A DNA stretch of 38,674 nt from an uncultured Burkholderiaceae bacterium (GCA_937888805.1 CALBEY010000016.1:1-38674); one strand, 5' to 3'; counted from the first letter of the stretch, positions 1 through 8,636 are shown. Notes: generated by a model not told the origin, from the letters alone. Translations and numbers: made by a program.

Positions 1-551
1 TGTCTATTCTGATTGGGATCCCCATCGGTATTTTTATGGCGCGATCCAATCGAGGGCAAAAGTCAATTCTGCCAGTGCTTGACGTGATGCAAACCATGCC
101 CAGCTTTGTCTATCTCATCCCAGTGGTGATGTTGCTAGGGATTGGACGAGTCCCTGGTTTGATTGCCGTGGTTATCTATGCCATTGCGCCGGTTATTCGA
201 CTGACCAACCTCGGCATTCGTTTGGTTGAAAAAGAAGCACTTGAAGCGGCTGACGCTTTTGGCGCCAGTCGCCTGCAAAAGCTGCTTAAAGTGCAACTAC
301 CATTGGCACTACCCAATATCATGGCTGGTATCAACCAAACCATCATGATGGCGTTGGCCATGGTCGTGATTGCATCCATGATCGGCGTACGCGGTCTGGG
401 GCAACCGGTCTTGCAAGCGGTGACCAATCAGTATTTCGCCTTAGGCTTATTCAACGGCACGGCCGTGGTAATTTTGGCCATCATTTTTGATCGTGTCACA
501 CAAGGCTTCGGGCTGAGACTACAAAAACACCGTGAAGGCGCGCCTCAATGA
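1..551 (+). CDS. Glycine betaine/proline-type ABC transporter permease (5' partial)
   Basis: Inner-membrane permease subunit of an osmolyte-type (choline/glycine betaine/proline, ProW-like) importer. The reading frame is open from base 3 to the TGA at 549-551, so the true start lies upstream of the window and only about 183 C-terminal residues are visible. They contain several hydrophobic helices and the cytoplasmic coupling loop typical of these permeases (EAADAFGASRLQKLLKVQLP, the EAA motif that docks on the ATPase). The late segment with GVRGLGQPVLQAV is also characteristic of ProW/OpuAB proteins. The stop overlaps the ATPase start (ATGA), which indicates translational coupling. The substrate cannot be read from the sequence, and the binding protein is not in the window. 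Confidence 0.9.
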   Translation, partial: SILIGIPIGIFMARSNRGQKSILPVLDVMQTMPSFVYLIPVVMLLGIGRVPGLIAVVIYAIAPVIRLTNLGIRLVEKEALEAADAFGASRLQKLLKVQLPLALPNIMAGINQTIMMALAMVVIASMIGVRGLGQPVLQAVTNQYFALGLFNGTAVVILAIIFDRVTQGFGLRLQKHREGAPQ

Positions 552-1612
552 GTACTGACACCATCATTTCTATTCGCAATCTGTATAAAGTGTTCGGCAA
601 CGATCCTCAAAAAGCCATGGCGCTGGTCCATCAAGGCATGGGCAAAGACGAGTTACTCGAGCGCACCGGCCATGTGATTGGCTTAAACAACGTCAACCTT
701 GACATGGAACGCCATCGCATTCAAGTCGTCATGGGGCTTTCGGGGTCTGGTAAGTCAACGCTAATCCGTCACATCAATCGCCTCATTGCGCCCACAGAAG
801 GCGAGATTTTGGTCGATGGGCAAGATGTGTTGACCTTAAATACCGAAAAGCTCAGAGAGCTGCGTCGCTTTAAGATTTCAATGGTCTTTCAGCGCTTTGC
901 CTTATTTCCGCACCGCAACATCATGGAGAACGTTGGTTATGGTCTGGAAAACCAGGGCAAAACCAAAAAAATCATTGAAGAGACGGCGGCTCGCTGGATT
1001 GGTCGTGTGGGTTTGTCAGGCTTTGAATCCCACTACCCCGGTCAATTGTCTGGCGGCATGCAGCAACGCGTGGGGCTTGCCCGAGCGTTGGCCACTGACG
1101 CCGACATCCTCTTGATGGACGAGGCGTTCTCCGCCTTGGATCCCCTGATCCGAACAGAGATGCAAGACATTTTGCTGGATCTACAAAACGAGCTGCAAAA
1201 GACCATCGTCTTTATCACCCACGACCTTGATGAGGCGCTACACATTGGTGACAGCATCGCCATCTTGCGCGCTGGCGAAATCATCCAGACCGACGACCCG
1301 CAAAATATTTTGATGAAACCAGCCGATGCATACGTGGCTGATTTCATGAAAGACATCAACCGGGCTCGCGTTTTACGGGTGCGCGCCATCATGAACACGC
1401 TTGAGCCTGGCGACGAAGGGCCGGTCATCAAAGGCAGCACCACCATCGAAGAGGCGCTTCAGATTTTTGCGGAAACGGCCGGTGACAAACTCATCATCAC
1501 CGACCGTAAAGGCCTGAAAGTCGGTCGCTTAACGGTCGAAGACTTGATCCGTGGCATCCGGCGCCCGACCACGGCCGAAATCCAAGCCGAGGTGTTTACC
1601 AACGAAACGTAA
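548..1612 (+). CDS. Glycine betaine/proline-type ABC transporter ATP-binding protein (ProV-like)
   Basis: Energises the import permease encoded just upstream. The 354-residue protein has an N-terminal extension of about 45 residues typical of ProV/OpuAA. Walker A is GLSGSGKST (residues 63-71), the signature LSGGMQQR is at 167-174, Walker B with ILLMDEAFSALDP begins near 187, and the switch His is about 225 (ITHDLDEA). After residue 270 comes a CBS-like region (ADFMKDINRARVLRV, then a short second part), which in this family senses ionic strength. The ATG at 548 overlaps the permease stop by four bases. About 100 bases of non-coding DNA follow before the dehydrogenase gene, so it may close the transporter operon or read into the next genes. 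Family is firm; the exact quaternary amine is not known. Confidence 0.93.
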   Translation: MSTDTIISIRNLYKVFGNDPQKAMALVHQGMGKDELLERTGHVIGLNNVNLDMERHRIQVVMGLSGSGKSTLIRHINRLIAPTEGEILVDGQDVLTLNTEKLRELRRFKISMVFQRFALFPHRNIMENVGYGLENQGKTKKIIEETAARWIGRVGLSGFESHYPGQLSGGMQQRVGLARALATDADILLMDEAFSALDPLIRTEMQDILLDLQNELQKTIVFITHDLDEALHIGDSIAILRAGEIIQTDDPQNILMKPADAYVADFMKDINRARVLRVRAIMNTLEPGDEGPVIKGSTTIEEALQIFAETAGDKLIITDRKGLKVGRLTVEDLIRGIRRPTTAEIQAEVFTNET

Positions 1613-1708
1613 CCATTTAACTGCCTGCGCCCCAACGGGTGCGCTACTCGTTTACAGTGAGGGTTTGATTCAACCACTCGACCTGAGACGACTTTGGGAG
1701 GCGGCAAG

Positions 1709-2503
1709 ATGTTTAAGTTAGACGGCAAAGTAGCACTGGTAACCGGTTGTGGAACGATGGAAGAAGGCTGGGGTAATGGCAAAGCCATTTCTGTGTTGTT
1801 AGCCCGCCAAGGCGCCAAGATATTCGGTGTTGATTTGAGCCTTGAAGCCGCACAGGCAACACGAGCCATCATCGAAACAGAAGGTGGTGATGCCACCGTG
1901 ATGCGTACTAACGTCACTGACACCGTTGAAGTCAAACAGATGGTTGATGCCTGCCTAGAAAAATATGGTCGTATCGATATCCTGATTAATAACGTGGGGC
2001 GCTCCGAGCCAGGGGGCCCAGTTGAAATGAGTGAACAGACTTGGGGCGACCAGCTTGATGTCAACGTTACCTCTGCCTTTCTCACCTGCAAGCACGTATT
2101 GCCTCTGATGGAAAAACAAGGCTCGGGCTCAGTGGTGAATATTTCATCGGTTGCCGGTTACCGATACATTGGTAAGCCACAGGTCGGTTACGCTGCGGCC
2201 AAAGCGGCTCTGATGCAGTTCACCAAAACCACCGCCGTGATCTATGCCGATCGCGGTGTTCGCTTGAATTGTGTCGCGCCTGGCCTGATGTTTACACCGC
2301 TTGTCGAACGACTGGCAAATAAGTACGCTAAGGGTGATTACGAAGGATTTGTGGCCCACCGACATCAACAAGTGCCCATGGGTCGCATGGGCGACGCCTG
2401 GGATGTGGCCAACGCCGTTCTTTTTTTGGCCGCTGACGAAAGCCGTTACGTGACCGCACAGACCATTGTGGTCGACGGTGGCATTATTTCAGCCACTCGA
2501 TAA
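1709..2503 (+). CDS. Short-chain dehydrogenase/reductase (SDR family)
   Basis: NAD(P)-dependent oxidoreductase of 264 residues; substrate unknown. I chose the ATG at 1709 over an in-frame TTG at 1694 because GGGAGG at 1696-1701 is a well-placed ribosome site. The Rossmann start is VTGCGTMEEGWGNGKA (residues 11-26), an SDR glycine motif stretched by a few residues. NNVG is at 94-97, catalytic Ser is about 147 (VNISSVAG), and Tyr161-AAA-Lys165 forms the YxxxK pair. The end IVVDGG is typical of classical SDRs. It precedes a MetY-like gene by only 20 bases, so the two are probably co-transcribed. Its place after a betaine importer suggests oxidation of an imported hydroxy compound, which is inference only. 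Confidence 0.88.
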   Translation: MFKLDGKVALVTGCGTMEEGWGNGKAISVLLARQGAKIFGVDLSLEAAQATRAIIETEGGDATVMRTNVTDTVEVKQMVDACLEKYGRIDILINNVGRSEPGGPVEMSEQTWGDQLDVNVTSAFLTCKHVLPLMEKQGSGSVVNISSVAGYRYIGKPQVGYAAAKAALMQFTKTTAVIYADRGVRLNCVAPGLMFTPLVERLANKYAKGDYEGFVAHRHQQVPMGRMGDAWDVANAVLFLAADESRYVTAQTIVVDGGIISATR

Positions 2504-2523
2504 ACAAACTTAAGAGATAAACC

Positions 2524-3807
2524 ATGAAATTAGAAACCATTGCAGTACACGGCGGCTTCTCGGTCGACCCTACCACCAAAGCCGTGGCTGTTCCCATCTA
2601 TCAAACAGTTGCCTATGCGTTTGACAGCGCCCAGCACGGCGCAGATCTCTTTGATCTCAAGGTCCAAGGCAACATCTACAGCCGCATCATGAATCCAACC
2701 AACGATGTGCTTGAGCAACGCGTCGCAGCCCTTGAGGGTGGGATTGCCGCACTGGCCGTGTCTTCAGGCATGTCAGCCATCACCTATGCGATTCAAACCA
2801 TCACCGAAGCCGGTGACAACATCATCTCGGCCAGCACGCTTTACGGCGGCACATATAACTTGTTTGCACACACTTTCCCGCAACAAGGCATAGAAGTGCG
2901 CTTTGCCGACTCACGCGATCCAGCCAGCTTTGCCAAGCATGTTGATGACAAAACCAAGGCCATTTACTGCGAGTCGATTGGCAATCCATTGGGTAACGTG
3001 ACCGACATTGCGGCCCTTGCCAAAGTGGCCCATGACCACGGCATCCCATTGATCGTTGACAATACTGTACCGAGTCCTTACCTCTTGCGCCCGATCGAAC
3101 ATGGTGCTGACATCGTGGTGCACTCTTTGACCAAATACATGGGCGGCCATGGCACCACGGTGGCGGGCGCCATCGTTGACAGTGGTAAGTTTCCCTGGGC
3201 TGAGCACAAAACCCGCTTTAAGCGCCTAAATGAGCCCGACGTCAGCTATCACGGCGTGGTCTACACCGAAGCCTTGGGTCCGGCAGCCTTTATTGGCCGA
3301 GCAAGAGTGGTGCCCCTTCGAAACACCGGTTCAGCGTTATCGCCCTTCAACTCATTTATGATTTTGCAAGGTATTGAGACCTTGGCACTGCGCATGGATC
3401 GTACCTGCGAAAATGCCATGGCCGTGGCGCAGTACCTGAAAAAGCACCCCAAGGTCGAGTGGGTTAACTATGCTGGCTTGCCTGACCACCCTGACCACGA
3501 CATTGTGAAACGCCAGATGGGCGGCCGCGCTTCAGGCATCTTATCATTTGGGCTCAAAGCATCTGGCGAACAAGGTCGTGAGGCTGGCGCGCGCTTTTTG
3601 GATGCCTTGCAACTCTTTAAACGCTTGGTCAATATTGGCGATGCCAAGTCGCTTGCGACCCACCCCGCCTCGACCACCCACCGCCAGTTAAACCCAGAGG
3701 AATTGGCGAAAGCCGGCGTCACCCAAGGCATGGTGCGCTTATCGATAGGCATTGAGCACATCAGCGACTTAGAGGCTGACCTAGACCAGGCCTTAGCCGC
3801 CGTTTAA
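2524..3807 (+). CDS. O-acetylhomoserine sulfhydrylase/aminocarboxypropyltransferase-like PLP enzyme (MetY family)
   Basis: Cys/Met-metabolism PLP-dependent enzyme (fold type I, cystathionine gamma-synthase superfamily) of 427 residues, the usual MetY length. It starts LETIAVHGG and has the family motif [10 protein letters not shown] (about 52-61), the cofactor-stacking region [15 protein letters not shown] at about 178-181, and the Schiff-base lysine in [10 protein letters not shown] (Lys204). The C-terminal [11 protein letters not shown] is also diagnostic. In the usual pathway the family replaces acetate of O-acetylhomoserine with sulfide (or methanethiol) to form homocysteine (or methionine). 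AAGAGA sits ahead of the ATG. It follows the SDR by 20 bases and is followed by a strong terminator, so SDR-MetY may be one unit. Nearby ThDP genes raise the possibility of another sulfur or carbon nucleophile. Confidence 0.9.
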   Translation: MKLETIAVHGGFSVDPTTKAVAVPIYQTVAYAFDSAQHGADLFDLKVQGNIYSRIMNPTNDVLEQRVAALEGGIAALAVSSGMSAITYAIQTITEAGDNIISASTLYGGTYNLFAHTFPQQGIEVRFADSRDPASFAKHVDDKTKAIYCESIGNPLGNVTDIAALAKVAHDHGIPLIVDNTVPSPYLLRPIEHGADIVVHSLTKYMGGHGTTVAGAIVDSGKFPWAEHKTRFKRLNEPDVSYHGVVYTEALGPAAFIGRARVVPLRNTGSALSPFNSFMILQGIETLALRMDRTCENAMAVAQYLKKHPKVEWVNYAGLPDHPDHDIVKRQMGGRASGILSFGLKASGEQGREAGARFLDALQLFKRLVNIGDAKSLATHPASTTHRQLNPEELAKAGVTQGMVRLSIGIEHISDLEADLDQALAAV

Positions 3808-3847
3808 TGTTTACCGTCAGGCTGATATAAGCCTGCTAAGGTGAGGC

Positions 3848-3890
3848 AAAACCCGGTGTCGTCAATGCGGCTACACCGGGTTTTTATTTT
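3848..3890 (+). terminator. Rho-independent terminator after the MetY-like gene
   Basis: AAAACCCGGTGT at 3848-3859 pairs perfectly with ACACCGGGTTTT at 3873-3884 across a 13-base loop, followed by further T-rich sequence. It lies 40 bases after the MetY-like stop. Bases 3891-4033, between it and the small candidate ORF, show no recognisable gene. Confidence 0.9.
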
Positions 3891-4033
3891 CGAAATCCCT
3901 TTTTGGATGTTGTGTTTTGTTGTTGATTCATCATGCATTTTTAACGCTGACTATTGATCTGTTGTAGGCAGGGTGTTGTTTAGCGTCGCCGTGTATTAAG
4001 ATTCAGACACCTTTATTCAGCCCCCCCTATCTC

Positions 4034-4168
4034 ATGATGATGCGCAGCCTGCTCAAACGCACACTCCTACTTAAGGGTGAACTGGCGCAGGCGCCACGAA
4101 TCAAGCTGAACCCACACAAGCGACTGGTCACCGTTGACACGAGTCCCGCGCAACAAGGACTCGCATGA
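4034..4168 (+). CDS. Candidate 44-residue leader ORF overlapping the MFS start
   Basis: A short open frame begins with three consecutive ATG codons (4034, 4037, 4040) and ends at TGA 4166-4168, overlapping the MFS start codon as ATGA. The predicted peptide is basic near its N-terminus (RSLLKRTLLLKGEL), with no signal peptide or known domain. The exact overlap could give translational coupling to the transporter, but no clear ribosome site precedes the ATG run. The frame is also open upstream to a stop at 3965-3967, so chance is a real possibility. Confidence 0.25.
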   Translation: MMMRSLLKRTLLLKGELAQAPRIKLNPHKRLVTVDTSPAQQGLA

Positions 4169-5430
4169 AGATTTTTTACGGCTGGAAAATGGTCATGGCT
4201 GCCAGCGGCCTGCAGATCATCCAAGCCATGATGCTGCATCAGGCCTTCGGGGCCTACGTGGCCGTGCTGGTAGTCGAACAGGGCTGGAGCAAGACCGCAT
4301 TATCAGGCGCCTCAGCCATGCTGTCAGTCGAGGCAGCCCTACTCGGTCCATTGATTGGCTGGTTTCTTGACCGTTTTGGTGCACAGGGCGTCATCAAAAT
4401 CGGGGTGCTGATGTTTGGCTTGGGTTTCATGTTTATGAGCCAAATCGACACGTTAATGGGTTTTTACATTTCTGTAGCCGTAATCGCAATCGGCGCTTCG
4501 ATGGCAGGCTACTTTCCACTTAACGTGGCTGTGATTCAGTGGTTCGAGAAAAAACGCGCGCGGGCTTTGTCTTTTGTGGGTCTGGGGTTTGCCTTGGGCG
4601 GGGTATTTGTGCCCATCATTGCTGCCTCGATTGAGTTTTTTGGATGGCGTGAAACTGCCATGGGCAGTGGCATTGTCGCCATTTTGGTGGGATATCCCTT
4701 GGCGAGCATTTTTCGGCGACGACCCGAGGACTTTGGCGAGGTGGTTGACGGTATTGCTTCGAAATCAGACAGTAAAGAAAAAACCGATTCTGTTCAAACA
4801 ATACCCGAACCCGACTTTACAGCTGCACAAGCGATTCGCACCAAGGCGTTTTGGTTGCTCGCCGCGGGTCATGGTATCGCGTTAATTGTGGTGATGGCCG
4901 TCAATACCCATGCCATCAATCACATGCGTATTTCTTTGGATTACACGATTGCACAAGCCTCTTTTTTTATCATGCTCATGACCTTGTTCCAAGTCGCCGG
5001 CGTATTACTGGGTGGCTACTTGGGTGACAAGTTTGAAAAAAGATTAGTGGCTGCCACCTGTATGGTGTTTCATGCCACTGGCCTTTTTATTTTGACCTAT
5101 GCCGATGGGGCGCTTGAGCTGGTGTTTTTTGCTGCCGCGCATGGCTTGGCTTGGGGCATTCGAGGGCCCTTCATGCAAGCGATTCGGGCTGATTATTTTG
5201 GGCGCAAAGCCATCGGGATGATCTTAGGGCTATCGGCCATGATCACGGCATTGGGTCAATCCATTGGCCCGCTCTTGGCCGGTATTCTCGGTGACGCAAC
5301 CGGCAACTATGAGCTTGGCTTTAATGTTTTGTCGGTCCTGGCTTTATTCGGGGCCTATGTCTTTTGGTTAGCCAAGCGGCCTCAACCACCGGGCAGCACC
5401 AACACGGGCGTGGCAACATCTGGCGCTTAG
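4165..5430 (+). CDS. MFS transporter, oxalate/formate-antiporter or monocarboxylate-type (OFA/MCT-like)
   Basis: A 421-residue inner-membrane carrier with about 12 hydrophobic helices in two halves. They are separated by a hydrophilic central loop (about residues 190-225, rich in K/D/S). The start FYGWKMVMAAS is the YGW opening seen in OFA/MCT-type MFS proteins. GWFLDRFGAQ (near residue 70) is the motif-A loop between helices 2 and 3. AAGGA six bases before the ATG at 4165 supports the start. Substrates of the group are small mono- and dicarboxylates. It sits between a MetY-like gene and a ThDP decarboxylase pair, so an organic-acid (possibly sulfonated) substrate is plausible but unproven. 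Confidence 0.88.
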   Translation: MKIFYGWKMVMAASGLQIIQAMMLHQAFGAYVAVLVVEQGWSKTALSGASAMLSVEAALLGPLIGWFLDRFGAQGVIKIGVLMFGLGFMFMSQIDTLMGFYISVAVIAIGASMAGYFPLNVAVIQWFEKKRARALSFVGLGFALGGVFVPIIAASIEFFGWRETAMGSGIVAILVGYPLASIFRRRPEDFGEVVDGIASKSDSKEKTDSVQTIPEPDFTAAQAIRTKAFWLLAAGHGIALIVVMAVNTHAINHMRISLDYTIAQASFFIMLMTLFQVAGVLLGGYLGDKFEKRLVAATCMVFHATGLFILTYADGALELVFFAAAHGLAWGIRGPFMQAIRADYFGRKAIGMILGLSAMITALGQSIGPLLAGILGDATGNYELGFNVLSVLALFGAYVFWLAKRPQPPGSTNTGVATSGA

Positions 5431-5506
5431 TGCGGTAGTGCGTTAAAAGTACACACACAGAGATAAGCTCATTCGAATTAACCTTTATTTTTGGAAAGCA
5501 CTTACC

Positions 5507-6043
5507 ATGTCCGAATCTGATACCGCTGTTGCTGGCTGGAAAGAATCTATTTTTCAGGTGCTTAAGCAAGGGCAAATTAAACAAGTTGCTTACGTGCCGG
5601 ACGCTGGTCATGCGCACGTGATCAATCGCGCCCATGACGATCCCGATATGAACACAGTGGTCTTGACCACCGAAGAAGAAGGTGTGGCTATAGGCTGCGG
5701 CGCTTGGTTAGGTGGCCAGCGCAGTGTTCTTTTGATGCAAAGCAGTGGTGTTGGCAACTGTGTAAATATGTTTTCTTTGCTTCAAAGCTGCCAAATTCCT
5801 TTTTTAACGCTCATCACCATGAGGGGTGAATACGCCGAGTTCAATGCCTGGCAGACGCCCATGAGCAAGGCCACTGAAGGTGTCTTAAAAGCCATGGGTT
5901 TTAGGGTGTTACGCGTCACAGACCCTGCCGAAGTGGGCGAAGTGGTCGATGCCGCGCTTGACTCGGCTTTTGTGGCTGGCGAACAGGTAGCGGTATTGAT
6001 TTCGCAGCGTCTGATCGGTCGTAAAAAATGGATCAAGGACTAG
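5507..6043 (+). CDS. ThDP-dependent decarboxylase, alpha (PYR-domain) subunit; sulfopyruvate decarboxylase ComD-like
   Basis: A 178-residue protein carrying only the pyrimidine-binding half of a thiamine diphosphate enzyme; the other half is the next gene. Visible features are VAYVPDAGHAHV near residue 28, the glutamate that would activate ThDP in TTEEEGVAIGCGAWLGG (Glu57 or neighbour), and QSSGVGNCVNMFSLL (79-92), which matches the Q-(N/S)-SG-x-GN segment of ComD and phosphonopyruvate decarboxylases. The split layout is typical of sulfopyruvate decarboxylase (3-sulfopyruvate to sulfoacetaldehyde plus CO2). Phosphonopyruvate or another 2-oxo acid decarboxylase cannot be excluded. It lies 76 bases after the MFS gene on the same strand. 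Confidence 0.8.
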   Translation: MSESDTAVAGWKESIFQVLKQGQIKQVAYVPDAGHAHVINRAHDDPDMNTVVLTTEEEGVAIGCGAWLGGQRSVLLMQSSGVGNCVNMFSLLQSCQIPFLTLITMRGEYAEFNAWQTPMSKATEGVLKAMGFRVLRVTDPAEVGEVVDAALDSAFVAGEQVAVLISQRLIGRKKWIKD

Positions 6044-6125
6044 GTTCAGGACCAAGCCTCAGATGCTGTGATAGGTCCGATTGCAGGCCAAGGTGGCCTT
6101 TTCAGATATGTACAAGGATTTTGAA

Positions 6126-6725
6126 ATGACTCAAACTGCTCTCACACTGGCAACCATTGATCGACGCGAGTTCGTGGCTCAACTGATGAAAGCATGCCCC
6201 AACGCGCTTGTGATCCCTGGACTGGGATCTTCTAATTACGACCTTTTTGCAGCGGGTGATCGCCCAGAAAATTTTTACATGTGGGGCGCCATGGGCGGTG
6301 CTGCTAGTATCGGTTTGGGCTTGGCTCTTGCCCAGCCTGAGCGTGACGTGATTGTCCTGACCGGTGACGGCGAACTCTTGATGGGATTGGGTTCATTGGC
6401 CACCATTGGTGCCAAACAACCTAAAAATTTGACCATCGTGGTGCTCGACAATGGGCATTTCGGTGAAACCGGCATGCAACGCAGTCACACCAGCTTAGGC
6501 ACCGATTTGGTGAGTGTGGCTAAAGGTTGCTCAATCGCACAAGCCGAGCACCTTCACGCTATTGGTGATGTTGAAAAAGTCACTCATGCCGTGACATCAA
6601 AAAAAGGACCCGCCCTCTTCCAAGTCAAAATCAAAGCCGATGATGTACCCCGTGCGCTGCCGTCTAGGGACGGCGTGTATGTTAAAAATCGCTTCCGTGC
6701 AGCCCTCGGATTTGAACCGTTTTAA
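6126..6725 (+). CDS. ThDP-dependent decarboxylase, beta (PP-domain) subunit; sulfopyruvate decarboxylase ComE-like
   Basis: A 199-residue partner of the preceding subunit, carrying the diphosphate/Mg2+-binding half of the ThDP fold. The GDG...N motif is clear: TGDGELLMGLG at 79-89 and LDN ending at Asn109. GAMGGAASIGLGLALAQ precedes it, as in ComE-type subunits. The ATG at 6126 was chosen because AAGGA ends seven bases upstream; in-frame TTG 6081 and ATG 6108 lack such a site. Together the two subunits should form the active sites at their interface. No Xsc (sulfoacetaldehyde acetyltransferase), SuyAB or ComC gene is in the window, so the sulfonate role rests on subunit architecture alone. 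Confidence 0.82.
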   Translation: MTQTALTLATIDRREFVAQLMKACPNALVIPGLGSSNYDLFAAGDRPENFYMWGAMGGAASIGLGLALAQPERDVIVLTGDGELLMGLGSLATIGAKQPKNLTIVVLDNGHFGETGMQRSHTSLGTDLVSVAKGCSIAQAEHLHAIGDVEKVTHAVTSKKGPALFQVKIKADDVPRALPSRDGVYVKNRFRAALGFEPF

Positions 6726-6750
6726 TGGTTTGAAATCTTGTCATGGAATA

Positions 6751-6778
6751 AAAATAGCAGCCATCGAGCTGCCATTTT
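6751..6778. terminator. Bidirectional terminator between convergent genes
   Basis: AAAATAGCAGC (6751-6761) pairs with GCTGCCATTTT (6768-6778) across CATCGA with one mismatch. A- and T-runs on both flanks would serve the ThDP beta gene from the left and the exchanger from the right. Confidence 0.7.
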
Positions 6779-6793
6779 TAACTGCACAATCGC

Positions 6794-7873
6794 TTATTTG
6801 CTAGGTTGTTTGATCATGGCCACCACAAATGTGACCACAGTCAGTGGCACCACAAAACTCAGCATTGCCGACGAAAACAGGGGTAGTGCAGCATGCTCTT
6901 GAGAACGCATGATCAGAAAGGCCACATAAGCGGCGTAATACGCAAAAAAGACCGCCCCTTCCCACCGTGCAATCACACGCCCAGACAGAAATACCGGTAA
7001 GCAAGCCAGGAAGGCCGCCAACATAATCCAGATGTCAAAATTCAACGCTGAGGGGGCAAAGGCCAAACCACCACCACCTGACACAACGCCAGCCAGCCCA
7101 ATGCAACCCAACGTGTTGAAGATGCAACTACCCACCACGTTACCCACGGCCATGTCTCGCTCACCTTTGAGCGCAGCCGCCACGGAGGTGGCGACTTCAG
7201 GCAATGAGGTGCCTGCTGCCACAATCGTCAGCCCAATCACCAATTCACTGATACCGAAAGCGCGCGCAAACGTCACTGAGCTTTCAACCAACCAATTCGA
7301 ACCCAATACCAACATGACCAGCCCTGCCGTGATGAAGGCAGCCTGTCCATACCAACGCGAATCAAAACCACCAGGCTTGGCAGGCTGAATTTCATCAACA
7401 AAATCTTGGGTTTCTTCAGGCGGTGCACGACGGGCCTGCACAATCAGAAATGTCGTGTAGAGGACCAATAAAACCAACAAGACAATACCCTCTACTAGCG
7501 AAATCGTGCCATCCAGCCCCATGGCTAATAACAAAAAACCCGAACCCAACATGATCGGCATTTCCTGCCGAATCACTTGGGCATGAACAGTCAGGGGGAT
7601 GACCATTGCGCTCAATCCGAGCACCACCAAAATATTAAAAACATTACTCCCGATCACATTACCCAAGGCCACATCGCCAGTGCCACCAAGCACCGCATCG
7701 ACTGTTACCGCCATTTCAGGTGCGCTCGTGCCAAACGCCACCACCGTCAGCCCCACCACCAAAGGGGAGATACCCAATGACATGGACAGTTTTGAGGCGC
7801 CATTGACCAAGGCATTTGCACCGAAGAGCAAAAACACCAGTCCACCTATAAAAAACAATATCGTTGCTAGCAT
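6794..7873 (-). CDS. Na+/Ca2+ antiporter of the CaCA family (YrbG-like)
   Basis: Inner-membrane cation exchanger of about 359 residues with the two inverted alpha repeats that define CaCA proteins. Repeat 1 has GLTVVAFGTSAPE (GTSAPE near 48-53) followed by GNVIGSNVFNI. Repeat 2 has GLTIVAAGTSLPE (near 221-226) followed by GNVVGSCIFNT. The two Glu residues of GTSxPE are the ion ligands. About ten hydrophobic helices are split by an acidic cytoplasmic linker (PEETQDFVDEIQP). Starts at 7912 (GTG), 7885 (ATG) and 7873 (ATG) are possible; I prefer 7873 because it opens directly into the first helix (MLATILFFIGGLVFLLFGAN). It exports Ca2+ or another cation against Na+ or H+. Confidence 0.9.
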   Translation of the reverse strand: MLATILFFIGGLVFLLFGANALVNGASKLSMSLGISPLVVGLTVVAFGTSAPEMAVTVDAVLGGTGDVALGNVIGSNVFNILVVLGLSAMVIPLTVHAQVIRQEMPIMLGSGFLLLAMGLDGTISLVEGIVLLVLLVLYTTFLIVQARRAPPEETQDFVDEIQPAKPGGFDSRWYGQAAFITAGLVMLVLGSNWLVESSVTFARAFGISELVIGLTIVAAGTSLPEVATSVAAALKGERDMAVGNVVGSCIFNTLGCIGLAGVVSGGGGLAFAPSALNFDIWIMLAAFLACLPVFLSGRVIARWEGAVFFAYYAAYVAFLIMRSQEHAALPLFSSAMLSFVVPLTVVTFVVAMIKQPSK

Positions 7874-7951
7874 GCTTAATCCCATTAACCCTAGCTGATG
7901 ATTGAACCACAAAGCGCACGCACCAGAGCGACACGCCGAAAATTAATTTGT

Positions 7952-7967
7952 TGAAATGGTTTGAAAC
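7952..7967 (+). promoter_or_regulatory. Putative response-regulator box TGAAA-N5-TGAAAC upstream of the Spy-like gene
   Basis: Direct repeat TGAAA (7952-7956), five bases, TGAAAC (7962-7967), about 79 bases before the ATG at 8046. The 10-base period is the geometry of OmpR/CpxR-type binding sites. The same arrangement occurs upstream of the response regulator gene at 11524-11539. Confidence 0.45.
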
Positions 7968-8045
7968 ATCTCAACCAAATACTGAAACACTTTTGATACC
8001 ACTGAAGCCGCACACTAGGGCTGTCAATCACAAGGAGTTATCACC

Positions 8046-8555
8046 ATGACGCAAAAATCCTTTGTCCGCCCCCTAGTTTTTGGTCTCTCTCTGGCCGTTA
8101 TCAGTGCCGGTGCCCTCGCTTCTGGCAAGCATCAAAACGAGGGGCAAGGCTGCCAAAACTCGGACAACAACAAGCAACACAGCATGCAAAACCAGTCTAA
8201 GGGCATGATGCAATTACCCCCTGAGTTGGTCGCGTCACTGAAGCTATCAGAGACGCAAGCCAATGAACTGTCTTCTGCCCAAATAGCCGCCAACGGCATG
8301 CGTGCGAGCATGATGCAAGGCGTGCGTGAAGCCCGTCAAGGATCAAACGCACAGATGGGCGATGGCAATTTTGATCCACGGGTTCTGTTTGAACAACAAG
8401 AGCAACGGATGGCCGCACGCCAAAAGGCACGCCAAGCCATTCAATCCCAGTGGTTAACATTTTGGGACAGCTTGGACACCGAACAAAAGTCAACTTTGCA
8501 AGACTACCTAAAAAACCATACCCAAAAAGGCAAGGGCCACCACCAACGCAGTTAA
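8046..8555 (+). CDS. Spy/CpxP-like periplasmic stress protein
   Basis: A 169-residue secreted protein. Residues 1-25 form a signal peptide (basic start MTQKSFVRP, hydrophobic core, ALA-S cleavage site near 25). The mature part is Gln/Met/His-rich, begins with a polar low-complexity stretch (about 27-55), then has LPPELVASLKLSETQANEL, a variant of the LTxxQ helix of Spy/CpxP, and a long helical segment RMAARQKARQAIQSQW. Family members are chaperones or sensors of envelope stress and metal load. AAGGAG before the ATG is a strong ribosome site. A downstream terminator and the shared box with the nearby two-component regulator gene suggest a single-gene stress transcript controlled by that pair. 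Confidence 0.72.
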   Translation: MTQKSFVRPLVFGLSLAVISAGALASGKHQNEGQGCQNSDNNKQHSMQNQSKGMMQLPPELVASLKLSETQANELSSAQIAANGMRASMMQGVREARQGSNAQMGDGNFDPRVLFEQQEQRMAARQKARQAIQSQWLTFWDSLDTEQKSTLQDYLKNHTQKGKGHHQRS

Positions 8556-8595
8556 CCCTTTAAAGCGAGGTTCTGATCCTTTGTTCTATCGACAG

Positions 8596-8623
8596 CGCTC
8601 GGCCATTGGCCGGGCGTTTTTTT
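8596..8623 (+). terminator. Rho-independent terminator after the Spy-like gene
   Basis: CGCTCGGCC (8596-8604) pairs with GGCCGGGCG (8608-8616) across ATT, with one T:G pair, followed by seven Ts. It is a very strong hairpin between the Spy-like gene and the convergent DUF1275 gene. Confidence 0.93.
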
Positions 8624-8636
8624 CTCATTGGGCGCG

